From positions 2,769,482-2,833,481 of the forward strand of contig JAQFVV010006309.1 in the NCBI GenBank assembly GCA_028023455.1: a DNA stretch of 64,000 nt, read 5' to 3'. Made by a program: the position numbers and the translations under genes. This DNA is from Epiperipatus broadwayi. Its lineage: Eukaryota; Onychophora; Udeonychophora; Euonychophora; Peripatidae. The notes beneath the pieces were generated by a model. That model was not told where the DNA came from, ran no database searches, and saw only the letters and a program-made list of their open reading frames with translations. Positions 35,986-48,083 of the stretch are shown here, piece after piece (positions within the stretch are counted from its first letter, which is position 1; every line of letters begins with the position of its first letter).

Positions 35986-36010
35986 CATAAATGTTCTGTG
36001 AAGGGCTATA

Positions 36011-38061
36011 AAAGAAAAAACCAGTAGAAACGTACTCATTGCTATTATTTTCTATATTTATTGGTTATTTTCTTTTCCCCTTGAAAAACGACTAATAGAT
36101 GTTTTAGATATATTTTAAATTAATTTAAACAGCTCTTATTTTTATTTAGTTTTACAAAAAATATATCTTTTTTAACTGTATTTCTGTAAAAAAAAATTAT
36201 TGAAATTTCTTATAGTATATATAGGGAATCTTTTTTTTTTAAAAAAAATTTTGTACAATACATTGAAGTGCTTTCATTATTATATATAATTTATAAAAAG
36301 CTATAGCAAATCATATACTCAAATATTAATTTTAGAAATCTCTTTTATTTTCTATGTGTTAAATAACTGTCAAATATGATAACATAAGATGCTTGCACGT
36401 TACGATATACTAGATATCTAAAATTAATATTAATGTATATTCTCTGTTATAATATATCACAAATTACAAAAAGTCTATTGTGTACTTTTTTTAAAATTAA
36501 AATCCCAATTCTAACACTATTAGGCATTTTATATGTTCTATATAAAAAGTATGTTTTAAATGTTAGGTCTTATTATTAACAAGATTCACCAAATGCCAAG
36601 TCATTGCACCTAGAGTTGAATATTTTATTAATCGATACTGAGTTTAAAAGTCTGCTGAGTTTGTTTGCTTCCCTTTAGTTGGGAATATTCATAGAGATGT
36701 TGCGAATATGAATACATAAAGTTTAGTTGCAATTTTACTTGCGTGTAACTCTTTTTTTAAATTTCGTCTTTAGAAATATTAAATAAACAGATTCAATCAT
36801 TTAAAAACATAAACATTTCAAAGAAAATTGTAATTTATTTTTCAAAGAAATTTTCCTATTAAACACTAATTACTTTGGAAATTGTTCAAACCTATTTAAT
36901 TTGCCTGCAAGATACAATCTGCTAACTACATATGTTAACTTTTTTTAAAAAAGCTAAACTTAAATTAAAACGAAGCAGTACTTTATAAAATGTTTATATT
37001 AAACTTAAAACATAAGATTTCTTTACACTGTCTAAAAAAAACATTTGTATTTATACTTGGGATTGAATTATAAAAATGAAAAATATCAGAGAAAAAATAA
37101 TGAAAGACAACATTGATAACATTTCCATAACAATAACTAAATAGTTTTAATAATATGTTGCCAAAAAATGATTTCTATAAATAAAAAAACAGTTGCAAAT
37201 TTCCCTCTATTGCTTTTATGGCAGATTCACCAATATCATATTGCTTGAATTACACATATTTTGTACAAAATTCTTATCGATATTTTTATGTATTGCAATA
37301 TTTAATCTGACTAATAATATCTCATAAAATTTATAATATTTTTAATAGTTAAGCAATATTGCAATGTTGTAAATTTTGACAATGATTGATTATTACAGAA
37401 AACGTTTCATAAATGTTGATACATATTTGAATTAAATACAAGTTTTGTAGTGATATTTTTATGATAGTTATATATATGGATATGGATGCATATATGTATA
37501 TATTACTTATAGTGTTAAATCTTCATGTGCTAACTATAGAATTTTCTAAGCTTCTATACCTATTGCTAATAAATTCAACCAATTTTACCATATAGTGTAG
37601 GCTCTAGATTTATTACATATTCTAGAGATAACTTCCAACCTATCAGCATAATATTGTTCTGATTTAAATATCATCACTGCACTCAATGTGATGATAAAGC
37701 TTGAAAATTCATACTAGCTATATAATGAGTGCAGCTTTGTTTATAATGGTTTAATATTGAGATACACAGCAGAGTATAGTAGTTCTTGTTTTTAAGGCTA
37801 TGAATAAAATGGGACTCTATACATATATATTATTGAGATTAGTCAATTTTTTTTACTAATAATGTTTAGAAATTAAGAATATCCTATTGTCAGTATATAA
37901 AAATATAATATTAATTAAATAAAATATAAACCGGGTGCTGATTAATATGCTTTACATAGTTTGATTTAGTTCATAAAAGTTAAGCCATTTTAATTTTGAA
38001 TTATCAATCTTATAAACTAAAATTGTTAATCTTATTATATATATATATTGTTCATTTATAG
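36011..38061. other. Intron upstream of the Ig exon
   Basis: AT-rich, no repeat family recognised. The last 35 bases hold a TA-rich then T-rich tract and the TTTATAG acceptor. Confidence 0.6.
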
Positions 38062-38178
38062 GAAGTGACAAATGGGATTTACAGGTGATTAATGTAACTA
38101 ATGCTGATGAAGGAAACTATACCTGTCAGGTGAATACTGATCCTCCACAAATGACAGTAGAAACTCTTATAGTTTCAG
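38062..38178 (+). CDS. Immunoglobulin-domain exon, lachesin/DIP/neurotrimin-like cell adhesion protein
   Basis: This is an internal exon of a host gene encoding the C-terminal half of an Ig domain of a neuronal or cell-surface adhesion protein. The reading frame gives a W-x-L strand (KWDLQVINV), then the DEGNYTC turn with the canonical D-x-G-x-Y-x-C of Ig strand F, then CQVNTDP, which is typical of the first Ig domain of lachesin, DPR-interacting proteins and related IgLON-like proteins of protostomes, followed by a TVETLIVS G strand. The acceptor is a T-rich tract ending TTTATAG, and the donor is CAG/GTAAGA. Exon length is 117 bases, 39 codon equivalents. It enters and leaves in phase 1, as Ig exons usually do. 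The exons before and after were not found, so both introns probably exceed the window or carry divergent exons. The surrounding transposon-rich DNA is therefore most likely intronic to this gene. Subfamily assignment is from one exon only. Confidence 0.85.
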
Positions 38179-39349
38179 GTAAGATATCTTTTATTTACCT
38201 TTTAAAAATATATAATCAGTGAAAGCAAAACTTGTTTATATATATATATGTTTTAAAACATTTGTTAATCGATATCAGAATAAAAAAATTGATAATTCTT
38301 TCTCCAAATTTATTATATATATATTTAATTTTTCACAAAATCAAAATTTGAAAACTAAACAATATATTTTGTCGAAATCTCATGCTACAGTGAACTGATA
38401 ATTTAAAATAATAGAATCTATAAGTTATCGGATTTTTTAAGCATTATTTGATATGCCATAAATATACAAGATGATTTTTAAAATTATTTACTTTCAAAAT
38501 CTATTTTATGTTGTATTTTTTAATGATATTTTAAATTTTTCTGTTCATAATTGTTCAGCTTACAAACAAACAATTTCACTTTAATACATAACAATACTTT
38601 TATATGGGTGTTGAAATGTCCTAATCATTGATGTATAACCTCATTAACATCTATAGTGTAATTTTAAATACTGAAGTAATAAAATAAATTGTGTTATGAC
38701 ATTAGAAAGCAATGGAAAACAACTGCTGACAATGATCATGTTTGAACACTGAACTATTGTAGCCTTTTATCTGATTATCAATTGACTGTTGAATCGGGGA
38801 ATCAAACTTAGAAATAAATCTTTGCTTATATATAATTCTCTTTATGTAGTCATTGCATAGTTGAAAACTATGAAAACTTTACAATTTGTTTGCATGACTA
38901 ATTCATACTATTAATACTTAGAGATGTTTTTACTTAATTGGATTGCTGAATAAATAAGTTGACTCTCAGTTTAAGATGTCTAAATGGACATTAAATATAT
39001 GCAAATTATCAAGTCACTCTTGAATACAAAAGAATATTGTGCTTTGATAAACCCAAAACCAGTAAGACAAAATTATGCATATTATCTGTTTATATTGGGG
39101 GAAATCATGTTATAGTCGATAACTTCAAGAAAAAATTATACTTTAAAAAAAATTTTTTTCAGCAACTTATTAAGCTTTAAAGTTTTATGTTTTTTATAAA
39201 TGCAAGCATAATAATACTTATGCTTTTCATAGAAATTATTTTAAATATATTGAGTAACATTATTGGATAAAGAAAAGCAACTAATTTCTTACTGTTTTTT
39301 GTCAGTAAAGCTGTTGTTAGGATTATTATATATTTATGTAGTGTTTAAT
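38179..39349. other. Intron downstream of the Ig exon
   Basis: Begins GTAAGATATC. AT-rich with no recognised element until the PLE-like repeat at 39350. Confidence 0.6.
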
Positions 39350-39530
39350 ATATATATATAAAATTACCCCAAATCCAAAACTTAACCAGACTAGCCAAGA
39401 AAATAAAATCAAAAACACAACCAATGGTTTCACTGCTACAAGCAGACTTCTCAAGTGTAAAGAACTACAAAACAACACCATATTTATATTAAACATTACC
39501 CACAAATCCATTTACATCACATCCACCCTT
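39350..39530 (-). repeat. PLE-terminus-like repeat with degenerate hammerhead-like motif
   Basis: On the minus strand: CTTGAGAAG, a hairpin TCTGCTTGTAGCAG, TGAAACC then ATTGGTTGTG. This ordering (near-CUGANGA, stem, GAAAC, stem) resembles hammerhead motifs of PLE terminal repeats, but the core is not canonical. It lies downstream of the minus-strand PLE-B copy in the same orientation and could be its distal terminus. Confidence 0.45.
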
Positions 39531-39721
39531 AATATTATCTTTTGCTAAAAGTCTCTACTTATAAACAACAACTAGCTCAAAAATCACCACTTTTTACATT
39601 TACCATAGTGAATTTACAGTCATTTTAAAGCTTAAGAAAGTATCATAAGATACTGCCCTCTCTAGAATTATTTTACAAGTAAAAAAATCAATAATATTCA
39701 AATTTAAGTTTTAACAATGGA

Positions 39722-39800
39722 AGAAGGTGGTATTTCCTATGTGCTGATTGGTTGTTGCAGTCTTTCCTAGGCACTGATTGGTTGTTGTTACATATTGGTC
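39722..39800 (+). repeat. Short tandem duplication with CTGATTGGTTGTTG
   Basis: GTGCTGATTGGTTGTTGCAGTC and GCACTGATTGGTTGTTGTTAC follow each other directly after TTTCCTA, a two-unit tandem repeat of about 32 bases. Confidence 0.6.
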
Positions 39801-39825
39801 AAAAGAGACCACTTATCAATAATTT

Positions 39826-40260
39826 TCAGTGCTCCAACTTTTTTTTTTTGATTTTGAAAATGAAAATGATAAGTTTTAGAGCATTTTAAAAGTATTTTTT
39901 GACATATTATAAATTATTTAGGCAAAATATGCTGAAAATAAAATTATTTAAAAAAATAGTTAAGATTTTAGTAAAAATTATTTACTTTTATGCGAACATA
40001 AATTGAAAAAGAAACCAGCGCTAACAACAATTTTGACACTTGTCAACATTTTACATTGCTCCAAGCTCTTTATTTGATTTTCAAATAAAAATTAATGTTT
40101 TAGAATATTTTTCTGTCATTTATTTGCATATTATAATGTATTTTGATAAAATATGCTGAAATTATAATTATTTTAGAAAAACAGTACGATTTTAGTAAAA
40201 AATTATTTACTTTTACACTAACATAAATTGAGAAAGAAATCAATGATGTCAGCATCACTT
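39826..40260 (+). repeat. Two diverged direct copies of a 205-base unit
   Basis: 39826-40030 and 40055-40260 align over their length: GTGCTCCAA / TTGCTCCAAG, TTTTGATTTTGAAAATG / TTTGATTTTCAAATAA, AAAATATGCTGAAA in both, GATTTTAGTAAAAATTATTTACTTTTA in both with one indel, and ACATAAATTGA-AAAGAAA. They lie between the PLE-B stop and the terminus-like repeat at 39350-39530. Confidence 0.65.
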
Positions 40261-40605
40261 TCTGATTTGTTACAAACTTTCTTTTTAGGTCTTCCATTAT
40301 CAAATATTTTTATAATTATAAATAGGAAATTTATTTTTGAAAAAACTTTCATTCACTTTCATAATCTGACAAATTATTAATATACTTTTTATAAATGAAA
40401 TTAAAATGAATATAATATTAAAAGATGAATATATTTTACTGCTGATTCTGTAATTGACCAATCAAAAGTTTAGAATTTTAACTCACTCAGCCAAACAAAA
40501 TTGTTGATGTTGAAAAGATTAAGAGAACGTTTAAATAAGTTAACTGGTTGCTCTTGTCTTTTAAAGTCATTAATCTTGTGTTTAGATTTGTAGAGGTCTC
40601 TACTG

Positions 40606-41946
40606 TCATATTTTAGGACATAGTCTTAAGGTTATAGTCTTAATATATATTGCTTCTTTAGAATAATAAATTTTCAAGAATAAAGATTCTTTAATTCTTT
40701 TTATTTCATTTCTTTCAAAGAAGACAATTTTAGATTTATCAAAATTAATAGTGTGGCCTGTATCATTTTCATGGACATGCAAAGCAGGATTAAGATATTT
40801 ATTTCTAACCCTACTTTTATGCACCTTTATTCTTTTATTTAAGCTCAAACTATTCTGACTTACATAAGCTTTCTTACAAAAACAAAGGATAATATGCACT
40901 ACATTAGGAATAGTCTTCCTATCAAAATTTTTTTTTGTATTATTTAATAAATTATTCAAAATAATACCCCCTTTCCAAGCAATTTTTTTGTTTCCAAACA
41001 AATTATTATTTTTACATATAATTTTATACAAAGATAATTTAAATGGCAAAGAAATAAAATCATATTTTTCTTTATCCTTTACATCCTTACAAATATTACT
41101 ATTAAATAAAATATTTTTAACAAATTTATTAGAGTATCCAACACTCAAATAATCTTTATAAAATTGATCTTTCTGAAACAAAGCTAGTCCATTAGAATTA
41201 TTTAATCTCTTATTTCTATAACAACAATTTTTTACTTTATGAGATACAGATTGATAGCTATCAAGTTTAATTATAGTCCTTAATTCTTTACTTTTAACAA
41301 AATGACTACATACTAAACAATTAGTCCTTACATTTCTAATCACCAAAAGATCTAAAAATTTTAACTATACAAAATCTAATCCCCCCTCCTTCTACCACAT
41401 GTCTTATTGAAGGATCAAAATGATTAAACTCATTTACCAATTCCTGCAATTTATCATGTTCAACTACAAACAAACAATCATCCACATATTTAACAAAGAA
41501 CTTTAAATATAAACAATACTTTTTCATAATTATTTCCTATTCCAAATAATTAATATAAATTGAACAAACAAAAAAAAAAGAGAAATAATATAACCTATTA
41601 TCTACCCTTCCTTAATTTTATAAAAATTACCATTATAAGTAAAATACATAGAATCCTCTAATAATAAAAACAAATCTTTAATTACTTTAATTTTATTTTT
41701 TGACAATGATCCTTGCTTAACCAACACAGACATAAAAACATCAATACTGCTTAATCTATTAATAGACTGATACATATTCTCAATATCTAAACTACCAATT
41801 ACCCAATTATTTTCCATTTTAAAATTATTAATCTTATCAAAAAAAGAAGAAACTGTGTAATGACCAAAATCAACAAAAAATATAGTTTTTGTTACAATTT
41901 TGTCTATTGATTCTAGTAATTTGAGTGATGAACAGAAAGTTGGCAC
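40606..41946 (-). pseudogene. Penelope-like element family B, RT and GIY-YIG remnant, minus-strand copy
   Basis: A second, clearly different PLE. From 41946 downward: RT motif A GSLDIENMYQSINR, a fingers/palm stretch with MYFTYNGNFYKIKEG (41602-41946), motif C KYVDDCLFVVEHDK (41336-41527), then a 246-residue open segment at 40606-41346. That segment has a cysteine pair (CLVC), the SVSHKVKNCCYR region, and a GIY-YIG-like C-terminal part (VHIILCFCKKAYVSQNSLSLNKRIKVHKSRV broken here by position: about residues 150-180, with HENDTGHTINFDK next). The usual tyrosine-glycine of GIY-YIG is changed (YVS), so the nuclease may be damaged. The copy is 5' truncated inside the RT and frameshifted between motifs B and C. 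Transposon identity is secure; clade (Neptune-like versus other) is not. Confidence 0.85.
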
Positions 41947-41949
41947 TCA

Positions 41950-43590
41950 ATTGGTTTTAAATAAAAGCTTAAAAAGGAAAAGAAAAAAATATTGTTAATT
42001 CTACTGAGGTTAAACATCTTAAGGATAGGTTAATTGCTAATGATGTGATCATTTTTCATGAAGACAAAGCTGGTCGGTTTGTCATTATGAGAGGAGATGA
42101 GTTTAGGGAGAAAATAGATAGAGAATTAAATAATGGTAAATATATGTTTTTAGAAAAAGATCCAGGTAATGTGATTAAAAAAAAGTTGATAGATATTATG
42201 AAGAAAATTGTAAATTTAAAATTTTTTTAATAGAGTAGATTATTTAAAATGTTATCCAAATGATTTCATATCAGCTAAGATGTTTGTGAATATTAAGACT
42301 CATAAAGATGGTTTTCCTTTAAGATTTATTTTTGATTTTACAGGTAATATTGTAGAGGATATTTCTAGATTCTTGAATAATTTTTTAAAATAATTTGTTG
42401 ATTTTGGTCATTAGACAGTCTCTTCTTCTTTTGAGGCTTTTGATAAGATTAATAATTTTAAAATGGAAAGTAATTGGGTATTTGGTAGTTTAGATATTGA
42501 GAAAATGTATCAGTCTGTTAATAGATTAAGCAATATTGATGTTCTTATGTCTGTGTTGGTTGAGTAAGGATCATTGTCAAAAAATAAAATTAAAGTAATT
42601 AAAGATTTGCTTTTATTATTAGAGGATTCTATGTACTTTAAAGATAATGATAATTTTTATAAAATTAAGAAAGGGTGGATAATAGGTTATATTATTTCTC
42701 CTTTAGTTTGTTCAGTTTATATTAATTATTTGGAAAAGAAATTATTATTAAAAAGTATTGTTTATATTTAAAGTTATTTGTTAGATATGTGGATGACTGT
42801 TTGTTAGTCATTGAGAATGATAAATTGAAGGGATTGTTAAATGAGTTTAATCATTTTGATCCTTCTGTGAGATATGTGGTAGAAGGAGGGGGTTAGATTT
42901 TGTGAAGTTAAAATTTTTAGATCTTTTGGTGGTTAAAGACTAGTTGTTTAGTATGTAATCATTTTGTTAAAAATAAAGAATTAAGGACTAAAATTGAACC
43001 TGATAGCTATCAGTCTGTATCTCATAAAGTAGCTGCTTTAAGAAATTATTGTTAGAGGAATAAGAAATTAAATAATTCTAATGGAGTAGCTTTATTTCAG
43101 AAAGGTCAATTTTATAAAGATTATTTGAGAGCTGGCTACTCTGATAAATTTGTTAAAAGTATTTTATTAAATAGTAATATTTGTAAGGATGTAAAGGATA
43201 AAGAAAAATATGATTTTATTTCTTTGTCATTTAAATTGTCTCCTTATAAAATTTTATGTAAGAATAGTAATTTGTTTGGAAATAAAAAAATTGTTTGGAA
43301 GAGAGGTATTACTTTGAATAATTTATTAAATAATACAAAGAAAATTTTTGATAGGAAGACTATTCCTGGGTAGTATATATTATCCCTTGTTTTTGTAAGA
43401 AGGTTTATATAGGTCAGAATAGTTTGAGCTTAAATGGAAGAATAAAGGTATATAAAAGTAGGGTTAGAAATAAATATCTTAGTTTTGCTTTGTATGTCTA
43501 TGAAAAATATGCAGGCCACAGTATTAATTTTGATAAAGCTAAAGTTGTCTTCTTTGAGAGAAATGAAATAAAAACAAGAATTAAAGAATA
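41950..43590 (+). pseudogene. PLE family B, inverted plus-strand copy
   Basis: Same family as the minus-strand copy but in opposite orientation, the two meeting head to head near 41948. This copy extends further 5': 42045-42230 encodes a fingers segment (IIFHEDKAGRFVIMRGDEF), followed by KMFVNIKTHKDGFPLRFI near 42280. Motif A (GSLDIEKMYQSVNRL) is near 42490, the GWIIGYIISPLVCSVYINYL motif B region is in 42574-42771, and the YVDD equivalent near 42790 is shifted out of frame. A KFLDLLVV thumb start is visible near 42905. The segment 43125-43373 matches the connection region, and the endonuclease part (SLSLNGRIKVYKSRVRNKYL) lies near 43420-43480. The copy stops abruptly about 43590. Many stops and frameshifts make it a pseudogene. 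Confidence 0.85.
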
Positions 43591-43685
43591 AAAACAATGA
43601 GCATTGCCAATTCCTCAACAATCTTTGTGATAAATGCTTAACCAGAGAAAGCATTTAAAATATCTCTGTCAGGAAACCCCCCCCC

Positions 43686-43735
43686 CCAACCTCTGATCAT
43701 AGTTTCGTGTTTTGGCATTCCTCAGAGAGACTCTA
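43686..43735 (-). ncRNA. Candidate hammerhead ribozyme of a different family, near PLE-B
   Basis: On the minus strand: 5' strand TCTCT (43730-43726), core CTGAGGA (43725-43719, fits CUGANGA), a 12-base helix II region ATGCCAAAACAC, GAA (43706-43704), helix III ACTATGAT (43703-43696), C17 (43695) and 3' strand AGAGG (43694-43690). Helix I gives five pairs including one U-G. A15.1-U16.1 pairs and the cleavage triplet AUC fits NUH. Weak points are helix II, which pairs poorly, and a C-A mismatch in helix III. PLE terminal repeats are known to encode hammerheads, and this lies 100 bases past the PLE-B plus-strand copy. Confidence 0.45.
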
Positions 43736-44635
43736 GGATAGGTTCAGACACTAGATCTAATAATTAGCATTTAATTAAAAGTTATCTAATGAGTGGGAAA
43801 TCTAAATTTTTAGATAGCTACATCTTCAAACCCAACTATCCAACTCAAATAGCTATATGGGGCTGAGAGATCTTCAGCCATACCATATATTAGTAGTCTT
43901 AGCAATATAAAATTGCATAACACTTAAGGCAAATACTATAAATAGTCAAATAAAAGTCATAGATCACATGATCCAATTCTCTTAAGCTTGTAAGCGTGTG
44001 TGTTATCAAATGAGTGTCATTTATAGAGATTATCTAAATATGAGTCAAAGCTTCATTGGTGAGTGTAAATTGCTTATAAATTTCAATATTTTTAGAGATG
44101 ACTAACCTATCACACTACTAACAAACTGGCAGCAAAATTTAAAAATTTTTGAAGTCATAATATGTTTGATCTCAAAATTCTTCCATTTTAAATTCATTAG
44201 TATTTTTAAATTTTGTTAAACTTTCAAAATATTCATAATTGAAAGCCTTATATTTTATTATCAAAAATTTCCAATTTGCTATAAAATCAGATTAATTTGA
44301 GTCAAAGTTGGTATTAGGTTTATCACATTACATTTTTATTCATATCACATTAGCATTTGAATAATTTCATCTTCATGCATTTTTTTCCCTTGAGATTTTC
44401 ACTTTTGATATCAACGTAATTTTACTGCTTTTATTTTCAATATAAATAACATTAAGCAGATTATCTTTTATTATTTTAAATCATATCATTGACTTTTTCT
44501 TTAGTATTTAAGCAATTTATTCAGTAAGTTTTACTCTGACTGGGGAACTATCTATTTTAGCATTAATAGTAACTTTTAATTTCTTTATACTAGTACCATT
44601 AGTGTAAGAGAATTGAAGAAATTACAAAAAGATGT

Positions 44636-45085
44636 TAAGTAATATTTACTAAGTCAATAAACCTAAAGCATGTGCGGTTGAAAATGCGAAGGTAGGGACC
44701 TCTACAGGACTTAACCACAAGCTTATGCATTGGAAGAAAAGAAGGAAACCCTTCTTTACTTCAACCTACTTTCTATATAAATAGGTGAAGCTGACGCAGA
44801 TAGATCTGAGAGTGTGAAGCTATTCAATACTTCACTGATTAAGTCCACAATTCCTATTAGACATTAGTACTCATGAAATCTTTCGATTTACAATGAGTCA
44901 ATGGAAAGATCTTATAGTTAGAAATCTATTATGATAATTTAAAGTTGTAATTATAAATTTATTTAACGCACATTGATTATGTAAATAATATTTACCAAGG
45001 CTATAAACCTAAAGCATGTGCAGTTGAAATAGGGACCTCTACAGGTCTTAACCACAAGCTTATGCATTGGAAGAAAAGAGAGGAA
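44636..45085 (+). repeat. Tandem copies of PLE family B 3'-terminal sequence
   Basis: Two direct copies, starting near 44640 and 44985 (about 345 bases apart), share ATATTTAC-AAG, AACCTAAAGCATGTGC, GGGACCTCTACAGG, TTAACCACAAGCTTATGCATTGGAAG. The first part matches the sequence just 3' of the family B endonuclease on the minus strand at 40560-40660, including the GTAGAGACCTCTAC core. The spacer carries TATATAAATAGGTGAAG, a TATA-box-like word also present in the foldback at 19071-19360. I infer that this is a terminal repeat (pLTR) dimer of PLE family B. Confidence 0.6.
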
Positions 45086-46408
45086 CCATATGGGAAATAT
45101 GAGGGATGGCACAAATTAGTGAGCATAATCAGAATAAAGTCAAAGAACTAGAAGTTTTTAAAAGAATCAAAATAAATGACTAAATTACCGTGAAGAACAA
45201 AAAGTTCATATGGAAGAATTAATTGAACAAATATAAATACTTTGATTATGAATTAAACAAGAATATATAGGACTTATAAGTAATCAATGATAAATGTTTT
45301 ATCTTAGTTTCTGTATTTCCAGAAATAAATGTTTATACATATCTTCAATTTTATAATCTTAAATAGCATCATTTTTTTATGACAATTATTTTTATTTTAG
45401 AGATTTTACTTAATGTTTGTCTTTTTTTCTAATTTATTTTGGTCTTAATATATTTGTCATCATCAAACTTTCCATTTTTATACTTCTATTTTTAAAATTT
45501 CCACAATTAATTCCAAAGGAATTGTAATATCTATGTTCTTTGTTTTTCACTATGACTTTTCCCATCATCTGTTATTTGTAGTGCTGCAATATTTTTTCTC
45601 TAATATTTATTTAAAGCATTATATTTTAACTTTATTTAATATTTTCATAAACAAATATCATTACAGTTTTTTTTTTTCAATTTTTACTCTTGTGTTTTGT
45701 ATAATTAGTATGTTATTGCTTGTAATTAAATATTTGTTTATCAAATACTTTGCAAAGGATATTTTTCAAATTTGATCTTGAATTATTTGAGAGAAAAGGC
45801 ATTTGTTTAAGCATATGTGATATAGCACTTATATATTTGAATTTTTCTGTTAAAATAATCAATATTTTAGGTGGCAGATTAGTATCCAACTAAGACAAAA
45901 AATAAATAGTTGATTAGTTTGCCATTAAAATTTTTTTCAATGTTTAAACATCTCAAAAAGACAGGCAGTGCGCACCATTTTTATTTAATCCCAAACTGTG
46001 ATTTCTTTCATCACGTTACTCAAATAAAATTCAATGTAGAACTCTTTAGTTATTGAGCATTATGAAGTGAGCAGTATAAATGGGCAGTATCCTATGAGCC
46101 CTTTTTGAGATTCCAGATTCTTTACAATATAAGCAAGTTTTTAAATCATAAAGTTTATAACTCATGAATGCTCTCTCTCTATATATGCGTGTGTCTGTGT
46201 CAAAAGAAATATCTATTATTATTTAAATTTATATAACAGCAGGCATATTTTTCTGTAATTATAAGTAGGTATTACAGAAATCATGACACTAATTCTACAT
46301 TTAATTTATTTTTAATATCAGTTGTTAATTAGAATCATCTCCATTTCACATTATATTTACCTATGATTAGTTGCATTATTGTTGTTTAAGATTGATAAAA
46401 TTTTTAAA
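45086..46408. other. AT-rich intronic sequence
   Basis: The hydrophobic 80-codon frame at 45533-45775 is phenylalanine/leucine/isoleucine-rich as expected of poly-T-rich DNA and is not considered a gene. Confidence 0.55.
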
Positions 46409-46926
46409 TTGTAGTTGGTGAAGACAACTACAAATTAACAACAATTTTTAAATTTCTCACTCTTGAACCTAAATACCTTAATCTCATTATTAAAATAAAC
46501 TTAGAATCCATGCCCATAAATAAATTCCTTCATTTCAAAAGATTTTACAATAAGATAGACCCTTTTTGTCAAATATGTAAAAGGCAAGAAGAGTCATTCA
46601 ACCATATAATTTACTCATGCCCTGGGCTCAGTAAAATTAATTTAGCCATATATCAAAACTTAAAGGTGGATTACTATAAAATCATGTCTATAAGGGAAGC
46701 CTTACAAACTAAACAGTTTCATATTATTAGACTTTCCATCTTTATTGTACATGCTATATGGTCTGTTAGATGTAAGCTATTATTCACAGTGCCTGTCCCT
46801 GAATCAGTCAGTCTTTTCATGAACACTATTAGGAAAGTAAAAAACAGAGACTTTATCATTGCATCAAAATTCATGTATAATGAAACGTGGAAGTTGATTG
46901 ATGTACCGGATCCACTGAATCAGTAG
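46409..46926 (+). pseudogene. LINE (non-LTR retrotransposon) C-terminal fragment with zf-RVT zinc knuckle
   Basis: An open frame of about 170 codons, with a stop just before 46409 and no native start, ends at TAG 46926; an internal ATG is at 46510. It contains INKFLHFKRFYNKID followed by PFCQICKRQEESFNHIIYSC, i.e. CxxC-x10-H-x4-C, the zinc-binding region found after the RT domain of many LINEs (zf-RVT), and then HAIWSVRCKLLF, the usual tryptophan-containing segment. A 3' untranslated tail of about 190 bases follows, to an ATGAATAAAAG stretch near 47100. The element is 5' truncated, the usual result of target-primed reverse transcription. The frame is uninterrupted, so the insertion is comparatively young. 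Clade unknown. Confidence 0.75.
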
Positions 46927-47271
46927 TAGCTAAGCAAAAGACGGCATCAATGCTGATGGGTGAATGGTAAAGCTACATCAGTTTACTCATTTATCAGAAG
47001 ATAATCAATATACCAATGGTTACAGATTGTTGATGATGTGTAAAACATCATTTTTTCTGTCTTTTATAAGCATGTAAACATTATTTTTCATGAATAAAAG
47101 ATTTTGAGATTAAAATTTTTAAATTGTAAGTTTTATCAATAAAGCCCTATGATTAAGATTGATTCTTACATATCAGAAAATTTCATAGATTTAGTGTGTA
47201 AAATAAATAAACAATGTATCTAAACTATTATAACATTTGAATAAATAAATGCCAATTAATTTATTTTTTTG

Positions 47272-47375
47272 TTGGAATATAAATTCATAAGATATAAATT
47301 GATCATAAATGCAGTATCTTAAAAGCAGTTGTTTCAAAGGAAATCAGAGAATAAACATATATATTATAATGTTTT
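47272..47375 (+). repeat. Dispersed repeat fragment shared with 57588-57690
   Basis: GTTGGAATATAAATTCATAAGATA and AATTGATCATAAATGCA-TA here correspond to GTTGGAATATGAGTTCATATGATAG and AATTGATCATATATGCAATAC there. Confidence 0.5.
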
Positions 47376-48083
47376 CCATTTTACTAGGCCTCTACATGCT
47401 AATATAAACTGCACGTGAGTTGATCAAGCTATGTCAAAAAAGAAGAAAGTTATATTTCTATTCTAAAAACATAGCTATATTTCCTGATCAACTCGGCCTA
47501 TTAATTGTTGAGAATTGTGTTATTGACGAAATCAGCTTTTAATTTATTTAATCTGGGCGCCAGAATTCCTAAGAATTCACTGAAATCGTCATATAACATC
47601 TCACAAATAAAAAAAAAACTTTTAAACTAATCGGTATTACATCATATCGTAACGAGAATTATTTTCTCCTTTTTGATTATTATTCCTGGGCTGGTTTAAA
47701 CATATTGGCAAGGTAAATTTCATTTTAAATCTTATTAAACTAATAATAAATTTAATACTAAAAAAATAATAACTATTATTAATAACGCACCAATGAAAAT
47801 TGGTATTAGAAATATTTTTATTCTAATAGAAAAAAAATGTTAAAGGAAATTATTAATCAAATAAATTGGAGAGAAAAAAATTCAGACGTAAATCAATTAA
47901 TAAAAAAACAATTTTACAATTACAGCTCACTTCCAAATTTCTTCTAGAAAGTTATTAAAAAATGAATGTCTCTTGCACAAGAAATTTAATGTCTCTATCG
48001 GGATTGTTTAAACATACTTTTAGAAATTGTTTGAAAATGTTTAATTTGGTCACAATCAGGAGTAATGAAGCATTACTTACCGG

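Noticed and set aside
45533-45775. 80-codon hydrophobic frame
   Set aside because: Poly-T-rich low-complexity translation, no motif.
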